Positions 1 through 9,508 of a stretch of DNA of 61,107 nt are shown here, in pieces. Location of the stretch: positions 1 through 61,107 of the forward strand of contig URSZ01000001.1 of the NCBI GenBank assembly GCA_900550635.1. The letters are read 5' to 3'. Source of the DNA: an uncultured Prevotella sp. GTDB taxonomy: Bacteria; Bacteroidota; Bacteroidia; Bacteroidales; Bacteroidaceae. The translations under genes were made by a program, and so were the position numbers. The notes beneath the pieces are model-generated. The model saw only the letters and a program-made list of their open reading frames with translations. It searched no databases and was not told where the DNA came from. The stretch's first letter is position 1; every line of letters begins with the position of its first letter.

Positions 1-1719
1 CTTGATGGTCGACAGGCGGTGGGCTATGGCTATCGTGGTGCGCGTTTTCATGAGACGTTCGAGGGCTTCCTGCACAAGGCGCTCGCTTTCGGTGTCGAGT
101 GCCGAAGTGGCCTCGTCGAGAATGAGTATGTCGGGATTCTTTAGTATCGCACGCGCTATGCTTATGCGCTGTCGCTGGCCTCCCGAGAGGCGGCAGCCGC
201 GGTCGCCTACGGATGTGTCGTATCCGTGCTCCGACTCCATGATAAAGTCGTGGGCATTGGCCACTTTTGCGGCGTTAATCACGTCTTCTTCGGTGGCGTT
301 TTCCACTCCGAAGGCTATGTTGTTGAAAAAGCTGTCGTTAAAGAGTATTGCCTCCTGGTTCACGTTGCCTATTATTCCGCGCAGGTCGGCAATCCTGAGG
401 TCGCGCACATCAATGCCGTCGATGGTTATGCGCCCGCCCGTAACGTCGTGATAGCGCGGTATGAGGTCTACGAGCGTCGATTTGCCCGAGCCGCTCTGCC
501 CCACTATGGCTATCGTCTGGCCGCGCTTTACCGTAAGGCTTACGCCGTGGAGCACCTCGCCGTGCCCGTGATAGCTGAAATGCACGTTGTCGAACACGAT
601 TTCGTCTTTAAGCCCCGAGATTGGAAGGGGAGCTTTCTTTTCGACAATAGGGTTCTTGGAGTTCAGAATCTTGTTAACACGCTCTACCGAAGCCATTCCC
701 TTGGGAATGCTGTAAGAAGCCTTGGCAAAGTCCTTGAGCGGCTGTATGGTGCTGTAGAGTATCACCATATAGAATATGAACGTGGGCGCGTCGATGGGCG
801 AATGCTGCGAGAATATCAGTGTGCCGCCGTACCACAGCACGAAAACAATGAGGCATGTACCGAGAAACTCGCTCACAGGATGGGCCGAAGCCTGGCGCAC
901 GGCCACGCGGCTTGCGGCGCGCCTGAAGGCGTTCGTGCTGGTGTCGAAACGTGCGCACATCTTCTTCTCGGCCGTAAAGGCTTTTATTATGCGCATTCCG
1001 CCAAGTGTTTCCTCGAGCTGCGCCATGGTGTCGCTCCACTTGTTCTGCGCGTCGAGCGACTTGTGTTTCAGCTTGCGCCCTATCTTGCCCATTATCCAGC
1101 CCATAAGCGGGAGCACTATTATCGTGAAAAGGGTAAGTTTCCAGCTCGTATAGATAAGCACGCTGAAATAGCAGATTATAAGTATGGGATTTTTTATGAG
1201 CATTTCAAGCGAACCGGTCACGGAGTTTTCAATCTCGTTTACGTCGCCGCTCATGCGGGCTATGATGTCGCCCTTGCGCTCGTCGGAGAAAAACGAAAGC
1301 GGCAGCGATATGATTTTGTGGTAAACGTTTATGCGTATGTCGCGCACAATTCCCGTGCGCATGGGCACAAGCATTCCGGCCGAGGCAAAGTAACAGCTCG
1401 TCTTCATGAGCGTGGTTACGATAAGGAAAAGGCCTATCAGCAACAGTGTGTACGAAGCACCGTAAAGCTTTATAAGCTCGCCCGTATAGTAATACAGGTT
1501 GTTCACGAGTATGTCCTTCATGTTCATGCCGGCGGCGTCCCACTCAATGAAGCTGTACGTCTTGTTGTCAATGCCGAAAAGCATTTGCAGCATGGGCAGC
1601 AGCGACAGGAAAGAAAACACATTGAGCATTGCCGAAAGCAGGTTGAACACTAACGAGCCGAAAAGGTAACGCTTATAAGGAAGCACGTACTTGACCAGTA
1701 CCTTGAAAAATTCTTTCAT
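1..1719 (-). CDS. MsbA-like ABC exporter, fused permease and ATPase (3' end outside window)
   Basis: The reverse strand reads 573 codons from an ATG at 1719 to the window edge without a stop, so the C-terminus is missing. An N-terminal six-helix ABC exporter membrane domain (about residues 20-330) is followed by an ATPase domain with Walker A GQSGSGKST (about residue 406), the LSGGQRQR signature (about 510), Walker B ILILDEATSALD and the switch region AIAHRLSTIK at the edge. This is the half-transporter layout of lipid A and lipid exporters such as MsbA, which work as homodimers in the inner membrane. Lipid or LPS-precursor export is likely but the substrate cannot be read from sequence. It is the last of four same-strand genes, 60 bp after the HEPN-like gene. 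Confidence 0.9.
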   Translation of the reverse strand, partial: MKEFFKVLVKYVLPYKRYLFGSLVFNLLSAMLNVFSFLSLLPMLQMLFGIDNKTYSFIEWDAAGMNMKDILVNNLYYYTGELIKLYGASYTLLLIGLFLIVTTLMKTSCYFASAGMLVPMRTGIVRDIRINVYHKIISLPLSFFSDERKGDIIARMSGDVNEIENSVTGSLEMLIKNPILIICYFSVLIYTSWKLTLFTIIVLPLMGWIMGKIGRKLKHKSLDAQNKWSDTMAQLEETLGGMRIIKAFTAEKKMCARFDTSTNAFRRAASRVAVRQASAHPVSEFLGTCLIVFVLWYGGTLIFSQHSPIDAPTFIFYMVILYSTIQPLKDFAKASYSIPKGMASVERVNKILNSKNPIVEKKAPLPISGLKDEIVFDNVHFSYHGHGEVLHGVSLTVKRGQTIAIVGQSGSGKSTLVDLIPRYHDVTGGRITIDGIDVRDLRIADLRGIIGNVNQEAILFNDSFFNNIAFGVENATEEDVINAAKVANAHDFIMESEHGYDTSVGDRGCRLSGGQRQRISIARAILKNPDILILDEATSALDTESERLVQEALERLMKTRTTIAIAHRLSTIK

Positions 1720-1779
1720 GTTGATTTTTTACTTTCTTGCGTAATTACAATTCTTCTTTAAATCCCGGCGGGAGGCTCT

Positions 1780-2199
1780 TCATGCCTCGTCGGCGCATTT
1801 GCGCAGTTCGTCGTCGAGCGCATTAAGGGTAAAGACATAACTATTATATATGCGCTGCGCGATGTTGCGCATTTCGCCGGGATTATAAATGTAGTTCCTG
1901 TAATCGCTGTCGCGCTGCATGTCGTGCCATTGCTCCCTGTCGGAAATAATACCGTTGTCGAGCGCAAGCTGTATTATATGCGTAGGGTTCTGCACTTTGC
2001 CGAAATTCCTGTAACGCAGGTAGTCCTGCAGAGTTCTCAGCGCCAGCTCGAATGCAATCTCGAACAGTTTCACAAGTGCGGCCTCGCCGTAAATGTCGAG
2101 CTTCTCGGTGGGACGTTCCCGCCCGGTCAGCGCCACAAGACGCATGCAGGCCTCATGGTAATATTCCCCACGCTCAATCCAACGTTTGCTTGTTTCCAT
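1780..2199 (-). CDS. HI0074-type HEPN/nucleotidyltransferase substrate-binding-like protein, orphan
   Basis: A 139-residue, mostly helical protein with the core pattern of the HI0074 family: FEIAFELALRTLQDYL in the middle and a W-x-D-M segment near residue 90. In that family the protein is the HEPN partner of a small MNT nucleotidyltransferase, together forming a toxin-antitoxin-like pair. Here no MNT gene is adjacent: upstream is RNase H (4 bp away) and downstream the ABC exporter. By my alignment to the usual W-x-D-M-x-x-D-R-N-x-x-x-H pattern, the catalytic Arg and His positions are Ser and Tyr, so it is probably not an active RNase. The family call is moderate and the role is unknown. Confidence 0.65.
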   Translation of the reverse strand: METSKRWIERGEYYHEACMRLVALTGRERPTEKLDIYGEAALVKLFEIAFELALRTLQDYLRYRNFGKVQNPTHIIQLALDNGIISDREQWHDMQRDSDYRNYIYNPGEMRNIAQRIYNSYVFTLNALDDELRKCADEA

Positions 2200-2203
2200 A
2201 AGT

Positions 2204-2872
2204 TTATTTTTTTCGCCCGAAATCGGCCGGAATTTCTCCCCAGCGCGAAGTTTCCCATTTCAGTATGGGAGTGTCGTAACTGTTTTCGCGCAACCATTTT
2301 TCGGCACGGCCTATTATTTTGAAAAGTTCTTCAGTCTTTTCGTTGCGTGGCAGCGTTGTTTTGCATTTTTTCTGTTTTACCCACAGTATTGCGTTGCGGC
2401 TGTCGGAATATACAGCCACGTTTGCGCCGGTTTTCTTTATCAGTGCAAGCGCATGTACTATTGCAAGGAATTCTCCTATGTTGTTTGTGCCGTAGCACGG
2501 GCCGTAATGGAACAAGAGTCTGCCCGTTTTAAGATAAACGCCCCGGTATTCCATCTTTCCCGGATTGCCCGAGCACGCAGCGTCCACAGCCACGGCGTCA
2601 TTCGACACTTCGGGGGGCAACACAGGCGGGATATTCTTTTCCTGCGGCTTTTCTGTGCCGGGCACGTCAGGAACTTTTGCCGCCACGTCGGCCGGACGTT
2701 CGTCCTCAGGCCCGTAAATGAAAGCCTGCTCAGCTTCGGCGGGCGTGGGATAGGCTTTGTACTTCGCTCCCTTGAATCCCGAGGTCTGCTTCACGCACTC
2801 TTCCCACGAAGTATAGATTCCGGGGTCGCGCCCGTACCAAACTACATAGTATTTCTGCTTCTTGCCTGCCAT
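2204..2872 (-). CDS. rnhA: Ribonuclease H with N-terminal viroplasmin (Cauli_VI) domain
   Basis: 222 residues. The N-terminus (YYVVWYGRDPGIYTSW, then a GAKYKAYPTPAEA stretch) is a viroplasmin/Cauli_VI nucleic-acid-binding domain. After a linker of about 30 residues comes an RNase HI domain: a first Asp in VAVDAAC, a Glu in NNIGEFLAIVHAL, and an Asp in VYSDSRNAI, in the expected order of the D-E-D-D active site. The enzyme would cut the RNA strand of RNA-DNA hybrids. This fusion is common in Bacteroidota and Firmicutes. The gene lies 65 bp after argS and 4 bp before the HEPN-like gene, so it is probably cotranscribed. The ATG at 2872 gives a domain start with no extra residues. Confidence 0.9.
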   Translation of the reverse strand: MAGKKQKYYVVWYGRDPGIYTSWEECVKQTSGFKGAKYKAYPTPAEAEQAFIYGPEDERPADVAAKVPDVPGTEKPQEKNIPPVLPPEVSNDAVAVDAACSGNPGKMEYRGVYLKTGRLLFHYGPCYGTNNIGEFLAIVHALALIKKTGANVAVYSDSRNAILWVKQKKCKTTLPRNEKTEELFKIIGRAEKWLRENSYDTPILKWETSRWGEIPADFGRKK

Positions 2873-2937
2873 CTGCTGCCTTTCGTTTTGCCTGCCTTCT
2901 GCTTTCCGGCAACCGGCGGGCCGCCTGCGCGCGATTT

Positions 2938-4755
2938 TTACATGCGCTCAGGCATTTCTATACCGAGAAGGTTCATGCCGCTGCGCACTATTTTTGCGAC
3001 GTTGGCAGAGAGCACGAGGCGCAGGCGTTTCTTTCCTTCGTTTTCTTCGCGCAGAATTGAATAGTCGTGGTAGAACTGGTTGTATTCCTTTACAAGATCG
3101 TAGCAATAATTGGCTATTATGCTCGGGCTCATGTCCTCGCCGGCCTGGCGCACCGTGGCGTCGAAATCGGCCAGCAGCTGTATGAGTGCGGCTTCCTTGT
3201 CGTTCACTTCCGTTCCGGCAGGCACGGGCGAGTTTATGTCGAGTCCTTGTGCATTTGCCTTTCTGAGCACCGAGCGTATGCGTGCGTAGGTATATTGTAT
3301 GAACGGGCCGGTGTTGCCGTTGAAATCTATGCTTTCCTCTGGGTTGAACAGCATGTTCTTGCGTGCGTCCACTTTAAGCAGGAAGTACTTGAGCGCTCCC
3401 ATTCCTACAATGCGCGCGGTTTCGGCCTTTTCGTCCTCGGGTATGTCGGCAAACTTGCCAAGCTCTTCGCTTGTTTGCTTTGCGGTGAGCACCATTTCCT
3501 CCATGAGGTCGTCGGCGTCGACAACTGTTCCCTCGCGGCTTTTCATTTTTCCGTTAGGGAGCGTCACCATGCCGTAGGAGAAATGCACGAGGCTCTTGCC
3601 CCATTCGAATCCCAGGCGGTCGAGCAGTATGGACAGCACTTTAAAGTGATAGTCCTGCTCGTTTCCTACGACGTATATCATTTTCTTTATGGGGAAGTCC
3701 TGGTATCGCAGTTTGGCGGTGCCTATGTCCTGTGTCATATACACCGAAGTGCCGTCGGCACGTATGAGCAGTTTTTCGTCGAGTCCTTCGTTGCGCAGGT
3801 CGGCCCAAACACTGCCGTCGTCCTTGCGGAAGAAAATGCCTTTGTCAAGCCCGTCCTCCACAAGGGATTTGCCTACGAGATAGGTATCGCTCTCATAATA
3901 TATCTTGTCGAAGCCCACACCCATCGTGCGATAGGTTTCGTTAAAGCCGGCGTACACCCATTCGTTCATTTTCCGCCACAGTGTGCGCACTTCATTGTCG
4001 CCCTGTTCCCATTTCACGAGCATTTCGTGTGCTTCGCGCATGAGCGGTGCGTCCTGTTCGGCCTGTTTGCGGGCTTCTTCCTCGTTCATGCCCTCGGCGG
4101 TGTATTTTTCGGTAAGTTCCTTTACCTGCTGGCGGTAGTGCTTGTCGAACAGCACGTAGTAGTCGCCTATCAGGTGGTCGCCTTTCTTGCCCGACGATTG
4201 CGGTGTCTCTCCGTTGCCGTATTTGAGCCACGCGAGCATGGACTTGCAGATATGTATGCCGCGGTCGTTCACGATGTTGGTCTTGACAACCTGTTTTCCG
4301 CAGGCTTCCTCTATGTTTGCCAGCGCCCAGCCGAGCAGGATGTTGCGCAGGTGGCCCAGGTGCAGTGGCTTGTTGGTGTTGGGCGATGAGTATTCTATCA
4401 TCCAGAGCGGCGAGTTCTCGTCGGGCTTGTGTATGCCGTAGCTTTCGTCGGCGTTTATGTTCTCGAGCATTTCAAGCCAGCTTTCGTGCGACACGGTGAG
4501 GTTCAGGAATCCCTTTATCACGTTGTAGTCGGCCACGGCATGGCAGTTTTCCTTCAGGTATGCGCCTATGTCGGAAGCCGTGTCTTCCGGTTTCTTGCGC
4601 GACACGCGCAGCAACGGGAATACTACGAGTGTGAGCGACCCTTCGAATTCGCGTTTTGTTTTCTGAAGCTGTATCTGCGCGGCGTCGACGGTTGCGCCGT
4701 AGAGTGTCTCGACGGCTTTTACGACGGCGGCGGTTATGTCTTGCTCTATTTTCAT
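2938..4755 (-). CDS. argS: Arginyl-tRNA synthetase
   Basis: A 605-residue class I aminoacyl-tRNA synthetase that charges tRNA-Arg. It has the N-terminal additional domain (about 1-110), the HIGH-type motif as HLGH at residues 132-135 within SSPNTNKPLHLGH, and a C-terminal anticodon-binding domain ending in LLGIEMPERM. The length fits Bacteroidota ArgS, and a canonical KMSKS is replaced by GKMKSREGT, as is normal for many ArgS. It is the first gene of the minus-strand block. A -7 box TATTTTTG lies at 4806-4799 on the minus strand, about 45 bp upstream of the ATG. Confidence 0.97.
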   Translation of the reverse strand: MKIEQDITAAVVKAVETLYGATVDAAQIQLQKTKREFEGSLTLVVFPLLRVSRKKPEDTASDIGAYLKENCHAVADYNVIKGFLNLTVSHESWLEMLENINADESYGIHKPDENSPLWMIEYSSPNTNKPLHLGHLRNILLGWALANIEEACGKQVVKTNIVNDRGIHICKSMLAWLKYGNGETPQSSGKKGDHLIGDYYVLFDKHYRQQVKELTEKYTAEGMNEEEARKQAEQDAPLMREAHEMLVKWEQGDNEVRTLWRKMNEWVYAGFNETYRTMGVGFDKIYYESDTYLVGKSLVEDGLDKGIFFRKDDGSVWADLRNEGLDEKLLIRADGTSVYMTQDIGTAKLRYQDFPIKKMIYVVGNEQDYHFKVLSILLDRLGFEWGKSLVHFSYGMVTLPNGKMKSREGTVVDADDLMEEMVLTAKQTSEELGKFADIPEDEKAETARIVGMGALKYFLLKVDARKNMLFNPEESIDFNGNTGPFIQYTYARIRSVLRKANAQGLDINSPVPAGTEVNDKEAALIQLLADFDATVRQAGEDMSPSIIANYCYDLVKEYNQFYHDYSILREENEGKKRLRLVLSANVAKIVRSGMNLLGIEMPERM

Positions 4756-4798
4756 AATATATCTGGTTTTTGTTTTTTACGCAACGAATTGACTGGTG

Positions 4799-4806
4799 CA
4801 AAAATA
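4799..4806 (-). promoter_or_regulatory. Candidate argS promoter -7 box
   Basis: On the minus strand this reads TATTTTTG, a match to the Bacteroidota -7 consensus TAnnTTTG, about 45 bp upstream of the argS ATG. No clear TTTG -33 box was found at the ideal spacing. Confidence 0.5.
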
Positions 4807-4973
4807 CGCAATTCCGCCGTATTTTCCCGCCTTGGGCTGCGAAATGAGAATAAAATGCCGCTTTTTGGGCATTGCGGCAAAGTATGCGCGCCACGGGCTG
4901 CCCGGATTTCGGCTTCGGTTACGTTGCCGGACATTCGGCCCGGGCTTCTTGAAAAGTTTCACGGGACGTAAAA

Positions 4974-5037
4974 AAATTATCTCTGAGATATTTCAAAATA
5001 TGTCTGACATATTTTAAAATACGTCAGACATATTTTC
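4974..5037. repeat. Triple-module intergenic element, copy A
   Basis: Three tandem 21-bp palindromic modules, all of the GTC-W-GAC type (tctgagatattt, tctgacatattt, gtcagacatattt), joined by TTTYRAAA linkers. It lies in the 372-bp gap between argS and the phosphodiesterase. Conserved flanks are weak here. Apart from this core and the argS -7 box nothing else is recognised in the gap. Confidence 0.9.
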
Positions 5038-5127
5038 TGCCGCCTCCAACAGGCAGAAGAGACCAAACGTTCCCGCGGCATGCAGCGGTGCCGGCACACG
5101 GAGTTTGCAGCACTTGCGGGACGGCGT

Positions 5128-6024
5128 TTACTTGAACACGTGCACGGCGGGACGCCCAATCCATGCCTGCGGCTGTTCGAGCCCGAAGATGTAGGCTATC
5201 GTGGCCGCCGTGTCGAAACGCATGTTCACTTCCTTGAACTCTCCTCCCTGCCTGACGTTCTTGCCGGCTATTATGAAGGGCACTTCCATTTCGAGCAGCG
5301 ATTTGCCGCCGTGCCCCTTGTCCTTGCCGCCGTGGTCGCCGGTAAGTATGAATATCGTATCGTCGAACATGCCGGCCTTCTTGGTTGCTTCGATTACCCT
5401 GCCGAGGAACGTGTCGATTCTCTCGAGCGTGGTGTAGTATTCTGGCACGTCAAAGCCGTCGGCATGTCCGGTGTGGTCCAGCTGGTCGTAGCATATAGCC
5501 ACGAAATCGGGTTTCTTTTCCAGTATGTACCGCTCGGCGCGTTCGCATAGCAGGCTCTGCTGCGATTCGTCGAGCACCTCTACGCAATTCACCGCCGCCG
5601 AGTCGATGAGATACTTTATGCCTACCCATTCCATAAGGCATCCCGTCTCGGCTTCGGGCATTTGCTCGCGTATAACGCTGAAAATAGTGGGAAAGATGCC
5701 GCGCTCGTTAACGCAGAACGACGGAATCTCGGGCGTGCGTGAGTTCCATTCGGTGTAGCCGTGCATTTCGGTGCCCGCGCCCATGAACATCGACGCCCAG
5801 TTTATGGCCGACGACGACGGCAACGTGCTGCGCGAATGCAGCGTAAAGCACCCCGAGTCCATAATCTTTCTTATGTTGGGGATGTTTTTTGCCTTGGGAA
5901 CGGAATATCCTCCCCACCCGTCGATGGCGAAAAGCACAACGTGCTTGGCCTTGGGCCGCCCTGCGCTTACGTTGAAAGCCAGCGACACGGCCATTAACAA
6001 GAACAGTAGTTTCTTCATGGTCAT
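5128..6024 (-). CDS. Secreted alkaline-phosphatase-superfamily phosphodiesterase/nucleotide pyrophosphatase
   Basis: 298 residues with a clear signal peptide (MTMKKLLFLLMAVSLAFNVSA, cut near residue 21). The mature part is a compact metal-dependent alkaline phosphatase/type I phosphodiesterase fold: VVLFAIDGWGG with the first metal Asp, a STLPSSSAINWASM segment carrying the likely nucleophile Ser/Thr, YDQLDHTGHADG, and TGDHGGKDKGHGG with the metal-binding Asp-His pair and His. It probably hydrolyses phosphodiesters or phosphomonoesters in the periplasm, substrate unknown. The second ATG, six bases further in, gives an equally good signal peptide. It is transcribed away from rdgB. Confidence 0.85.
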   Translation of the reverse strand: MTMKKLLFLLMAVSLAFNVSAGRPKAKHVVLFAIDGWGGYSVPKAKNIPNIRKIMDSGCFTLHSRSTLPSSSAINWASMFMGAGTEMHGYTEWNSRTPEIPSFCVNERGIFPTIFSVIREQMPEAETGCLMEWVGIKYLIDSAAVNCVEVLDESQQSLLCERAERYILEKKPDFVAICYDQLDHTGHADGFDVPEYYTTLERIDTFLGRVIEATKKAGMFDDTIFILTGDHGGKDKGHGGKSLLEMEVPFIIAGKNVRQGGEFKEVNMRFDTAATIAYIFGLEQPQAWIGRPAVHVFK

Positions 6025-6248
6025 TATGTTTTAGTTTCAGGTCTACAGTCGGTTGCCTGCACGGCGCATAACGCACCCGTACTTTGGCGCGGCGCGGGGG
6101 AGCGCCAAAAGTTTCACGAACGTAAATTTATGAAAATAATCCGTAACGCAATGCAATCGTGCCGTATTTTGCAGCTCCGTGCAGCAACATGCCGAAGCCG
6201 CACGGGCAAGGCAGCGCGGCAAGTCCGTAAATGTCTGTTTTCAAAGCC

Positions 6249-6362
6249 GGAAAATGAATACTCATTTTCAGCACGTTACGAACCCTCGGAGAAAATGGAA
6301 AATACAAGGCACATATTTTAAAATATGTGCCTTGTATTTTGAAATAGGTCTGAGATATTTTC
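6249..6362. repeat. Triple-module intergenic element, copy B
   Basis: The core (about 6299-6361) has modules in the order X-reverse (tacaaggcacatattt), X-forward (tgtgccttgtattt) and a GTC/GAC-type module. The GAAAAC/TTTTCA block lies on the left, so the unit is in reverse orientation. It occupies the 565-bp divergent gap 6025-6589 between the phosphodiesterase and rdgB. A TATATTCG near 6570 may be the rdgB -7 box. Nothing else was recognised in the gap. Confidence 0.9.
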
Positions 6363-6589
6363 GCACGGTTTCCCGACGTTTTCTTTATAACAGTTCCAAA
6401 TCTCCGCTCCGGGGCGGCTTTTCCTTTTTTTGTACAACATGTAATCCGGTTCGGCACAGCCAAATTCGGAAACATTTGTTTTCGCTTGCCTCTGCGCCCG
6501 CCTTTCGCTATTTTTGACACACGCACAAGAAATTCACGAAAGAAAACGTTATATTCGCAAGGCAAAACAGAAAAATTCCCGAACAAACG

Positions 6590-7171
6590 ATGAAAGAACT
6601 CGTATTCGCCACCAACAACGCCCACAAGCTGGACGAGATACGCTCCATTCTGGGCGGCAAGATAAAAGTGCTCAGCCTTTCCGACATAGGTTGCCATGCC
6701 GACATACCCGAAACGGCCGACACGCTCGAGGGCAACGCCCTCATAAAGGCCCGCTATGTGTACGAACACTACGGACTCGACTGCTTTGCCGACGACACCG
6801 GGCTTGAAGTGCGCGCCCTCGGCGGGCTGCCCGGCGTACATACCGCCAGGTATGCCTATCCCGACCGCCACGACCCGGAGGCCAACATGGACAAACTGCT
6901 CGGCGAACTGGAAGAAAAAAACGACCGCCACGCAAGATTCCGCACCGTAATAGCGTTAATAGAAAAGGGACGGGAACATCTTTTCGAAGGCGTTGTGGAA
7001 GGCGAAATAACCGCCTCGCGCCAAGGAACCGAAGGATTCGGCTACGACCCCGTGTTCGCTCCCGAAGGCCTGGGCGAGACGTTCGCGCAACTGGGCAGCG
7101 ACATAAAGAACTCCATGAGCCACCGCGCCCGGGCGGCCGAAGCGCTTGCCCGATACCTGGCCGGAGAATAA
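6590..7171 (+). CDS. rdgB: Non-canonical purine NTP pyrophosphatase (RdgB/HAM1 family)
   Basis: 193 residues, the usual family length. It hydrolyses dITP, XTP and related non-canonical purine nucleotides to the monophosphates, keeping them out of DNA and RNA. The N-terminal substrate-binding motif FATNNAHKLDEI, the catalytic segment CFADDTGLEV, and the C-terminal GFGYDPVFAPEG and SHRARAAEAL are all present. The start is fixed by the family-typical beginning MKELVFATNN. It is the first gene of a plus-strand group and is 27 bp upstream of porZ. Confidence 0.96.
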   Translation: MKELVFATNNAHKLDEIRSILGGKIKVLSLSDIGCHADIPETADTLEGNALIKARYVYEHYGLDCFADDTGLEVRALGGLPGVHTARYAYPDRHDPEANMDKLLGELEEKNDRHARFRTVIALIEKGREHLFEGVVEGEITASRQGTEGFGYDPVFAPEGLGETFAQLGSDIKNSMSHRARAAEALARYLAGE

Positions 7172-7198
7172 GAACATATACGACAAAAGCCACCGAAA

Positions 7199-9499
7199 AT
7201 GCGAAAACTTTCCGCACTGCTCATCATCCTCGTGCTTGCAGCCGCCACGGCTGCGGCAGCCGGACGCTGGACATACTACGGCGCATTCCACAACGCGCTG
7301 CAGAACATACCCGTAAACGGCACTGTATTCTCGCTGTGCGACGGCTCGATTTTCTCATACTCGCCGGGCGACACCGAAGTGCGCGTTTACGACAAAACCA
7401 CCGGACTTAGCGACGTGGACATCAAACTCATGGCCTACTGCCCCGAACAGCAATGCCTCGTACTCGTTTACGACAACTCGAACATCGACCTGTTCTTTCC
7501 CGACAACAGCGGCATAGTAAACATACCGCAGTACATGAACAGCTCGCTGGCCGACAAAACGATAAACGACATATCCGTAGTGGGGTCAAACGCATACCTG
7601 GCCACAAACACAGGAGTGACGGTAATGAACATCGAACGCGGAGAGTTCAGCAACACATACCAGCTCGAAACGGCGGTAAACACATGCACCTTTGCAGGCG
7701 GCAAAATATACGCCTCCACAGCAAAGGGAATGTTTGTGGGCAACACCGACGACAACCTGCTCGACCCGTCGAACTGGACCGCCGCAGGAACGGGGAATTA
7801 CAAGAAAATGCGCACCTTCGGCGCCAACATATATGCCACCGGGGCAGGCTTTTTCAAAATAGACCCGGCCACGGGCGGGGCTTCGCTGCTTGCAACCGGC
7901 ACTCCCGTATTCCTCAACGCCGACAACGGCAATACGCTCATCTGCGGCAACGGCACGGCCATACATATCGTTGACAACTCGGAGAACCTCACTACCATAA
8001 CACAAAAAAACTCGTTCAAATACCTGTCGCTCGCCTCGGGAACCTACTGGGCCAGCTGCGGATACGCGGGGCTGCGACCCTACCGCGCGGGACAGGCGGG
8101 CAACCTCGAGGAAGCCGGAGGCGCGATAGCGATAAACAGCCCCATACGCAACTACTGCGCTTTCATGAACATCACTCCCTCGAACCGCGTGCTCGTAGCC
8201 GGAGGTACGCTCAACTACAACGGACTGAACTACGAAGGCACGCTTTATTATTATGAAAACAACCGCTTCTTCAACTTCGAAGACTCCATAACGCAATACA
8301 CCACCTATCCTTACCGCAACCTTACAGGCATAGCCGAAGACCCCGACGACCCTACGCACCATTTTGCCACTTCGGGCGAGACGGGCCTGTACGAGTTCCG
8401 CAACGGCAGGTACGCCGCGCACTACGACAACTCAAACTCGCCGCTGGCTTCGGCCGTTCCCAAGAGTTCGCAATCCCACATGTACGTGCGCACAGGCGGA
8501 CTTACATACGACGCCGAGGGAAACCTGTGGATGCTGAACAACGAAGTGGACACCGTGGTGCGCGTAAGGCTCAAGGACGGCTCGTGGCAGAGTATCTACG
8601 TTGACGAGGTAAGCGGCTACCCCACGTTCGACCACCTGTTGTTCGACCGCGCGGGCCGCGCATGGTTCACACACCGGCGCACCACCAGCTCGCACCATGC
8701 GGGAGTGGCGTGCCTTGACTACAACGGCACCATAACCGACCCGAGCGACGACCGCAGCTACTTTCGCTACACTTTCGTAAACCAGGACGGCACGTCGTAC
8801 AACCCCAACACGGTAAACGCCCTGGCCATCGACAACAACGGCTACATCTGGGTGGGCACAATAGAAGGCCCGTTCGTCATAACCAACCCCGACAACTTCA
8901 TGAACAGCGGCTTCACGTTCACGCAGGTAAAAGTTCCCCGCAACGACGGCACCAACAACGCCGACTACCTGCTGACGGGCGTTCCCGTGTCGGCCATTGC
9001 CGTCGACGCGGCCAACCGTAAATGGATAGGAACCACGGGCAACGGACTGTACCTGATAAGCGAGGACAACATCGAGACCATAAGCCACTTTACCACCGAG
9101 AACTCGCCGCTCGTAAGCGACAACATACTCTCGCTGGCGGTGAACAACTCCACCGGCGAGGTGATGATAGGCACCGACCGCGGACTAATGGGATTCATGG
9201 GCGAAAAGACGGCCGAACCGAACAAGATAAGCGACGACGACCTGAAGATTTACCCCAACCCCGTGCGCCCCGACTACTACGGCGATGTAACGATTGAGGG
9301 ACTTCCCTACGGGGCTGAGGTAAAGATAACCACCACGGGCGGCCAGGTGGTAACGTCGGGCAAGTCGAGCAACGGCGAGTTCAAATGGGACGTGCGCGAC
9401 GCTTACGGCAACGACGTAGGCTCGGGCGTTTACTTTGTGCTCGTATCGACGGGCAACAGCAAGCACGGCGCGCGCGGCCGGCTGGTAGTAATAAGATAA
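7199..9499 (+). CDS. porZ: PorZ-like T9SS beta-propeller surface protein
   Basis: 766 residues: a signal peptide (MRKLSALLIILVLAAATAAAA), then a long beta-propeller region with recurrent NTGVTVMN-, GNGLYLIS- and TDRGLMGF-type strands (two-component-regulator propeller repeats), then a T9SS type A C-terminal domain starting at about residue 680 (LKIYPNPVRPDY). This is the architecture of PorZ, which binds the anionic sugar anchor and acts with the PorU sortase complex in T9SS cargo attachment. It is itself exported to the surface. Two other secreted proteins in this window (CotH-like and the 162-residue protein) have possible T9SS-like tails. The partner por genes are not in this window. Confidence 0.8.
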   Translation: MRKLSALLIILVLAAATAAAAGRWTYYGAFHNALQNIPVNGTVFSLCDGSIFSYSPGDTEVRVYDKTTGLSDVDIKLMAYCPEQQCLVLVYDNSNIDLFFPDNSGIVNIPQYMNSSLADKTINDISVVGSNAYLATNTGVTVMNIERGEFSNTYQLETAVNTCTFAGGKIYASTAKGMFVGNTDDNLLDPSNWTAAGTGNYKKMRTFGANIYATGAGFFKIDPATGGASLLATGTPVFLNADNGNTLICGNGTAIHIVDNSENLTTITQKNSFKYLSLASGTYWASCGYAGLRPYRAGQAGNLEEAGGAIAINSPIRNYCAFMNITPSNRVLVAGGTLNYNGLNYEGTLYYYENNRFFNFEDSITQYTTYPYRNLTGIAEDPDDPTHHFATSGETGLYEFRNGRYAAHYDNSNSPLASAVPKSSQSHMYVRTGGLTYDAEGNLWMLNNEVDTVVRVRLKDGSWQSIYVDEVSGYPTFDHLLFDRAGRAWFTHRRTTSSHHAGVACLDYNGTITDPSDDRSYFRYTFVNQDGTSYNPNTVNALAIDNNGYIWVGTIEGPFVITNPDNFMNSGFTFTQVKVPRNDGTNNADYLLTGVPVSAIAVDAANRKWIGTTGNGLYLISEDNIETISHFTTENSPLVSDNILSLAVNNSTGEVMIGTDRGLMGFMGEKTAEPNKISDDDLKIYPNPVRPDYYGDVTIEGLPYGAEVKITTTGGQVVTSGKSSNGEFKWDVRDAYGNDVGSGVYFVLVSTGNSKHGARGRLVVIR

Positions 9500-9508
9500 G
9501 CCTCTGCC

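Noticed and set aside
226..1653. 475-codon plus-strand reading frame across the ABC exporter
   Set aside because: It is the opposite-strand shadow of the exporter gene, which has clear ABC motifs; the shadow has no family features.
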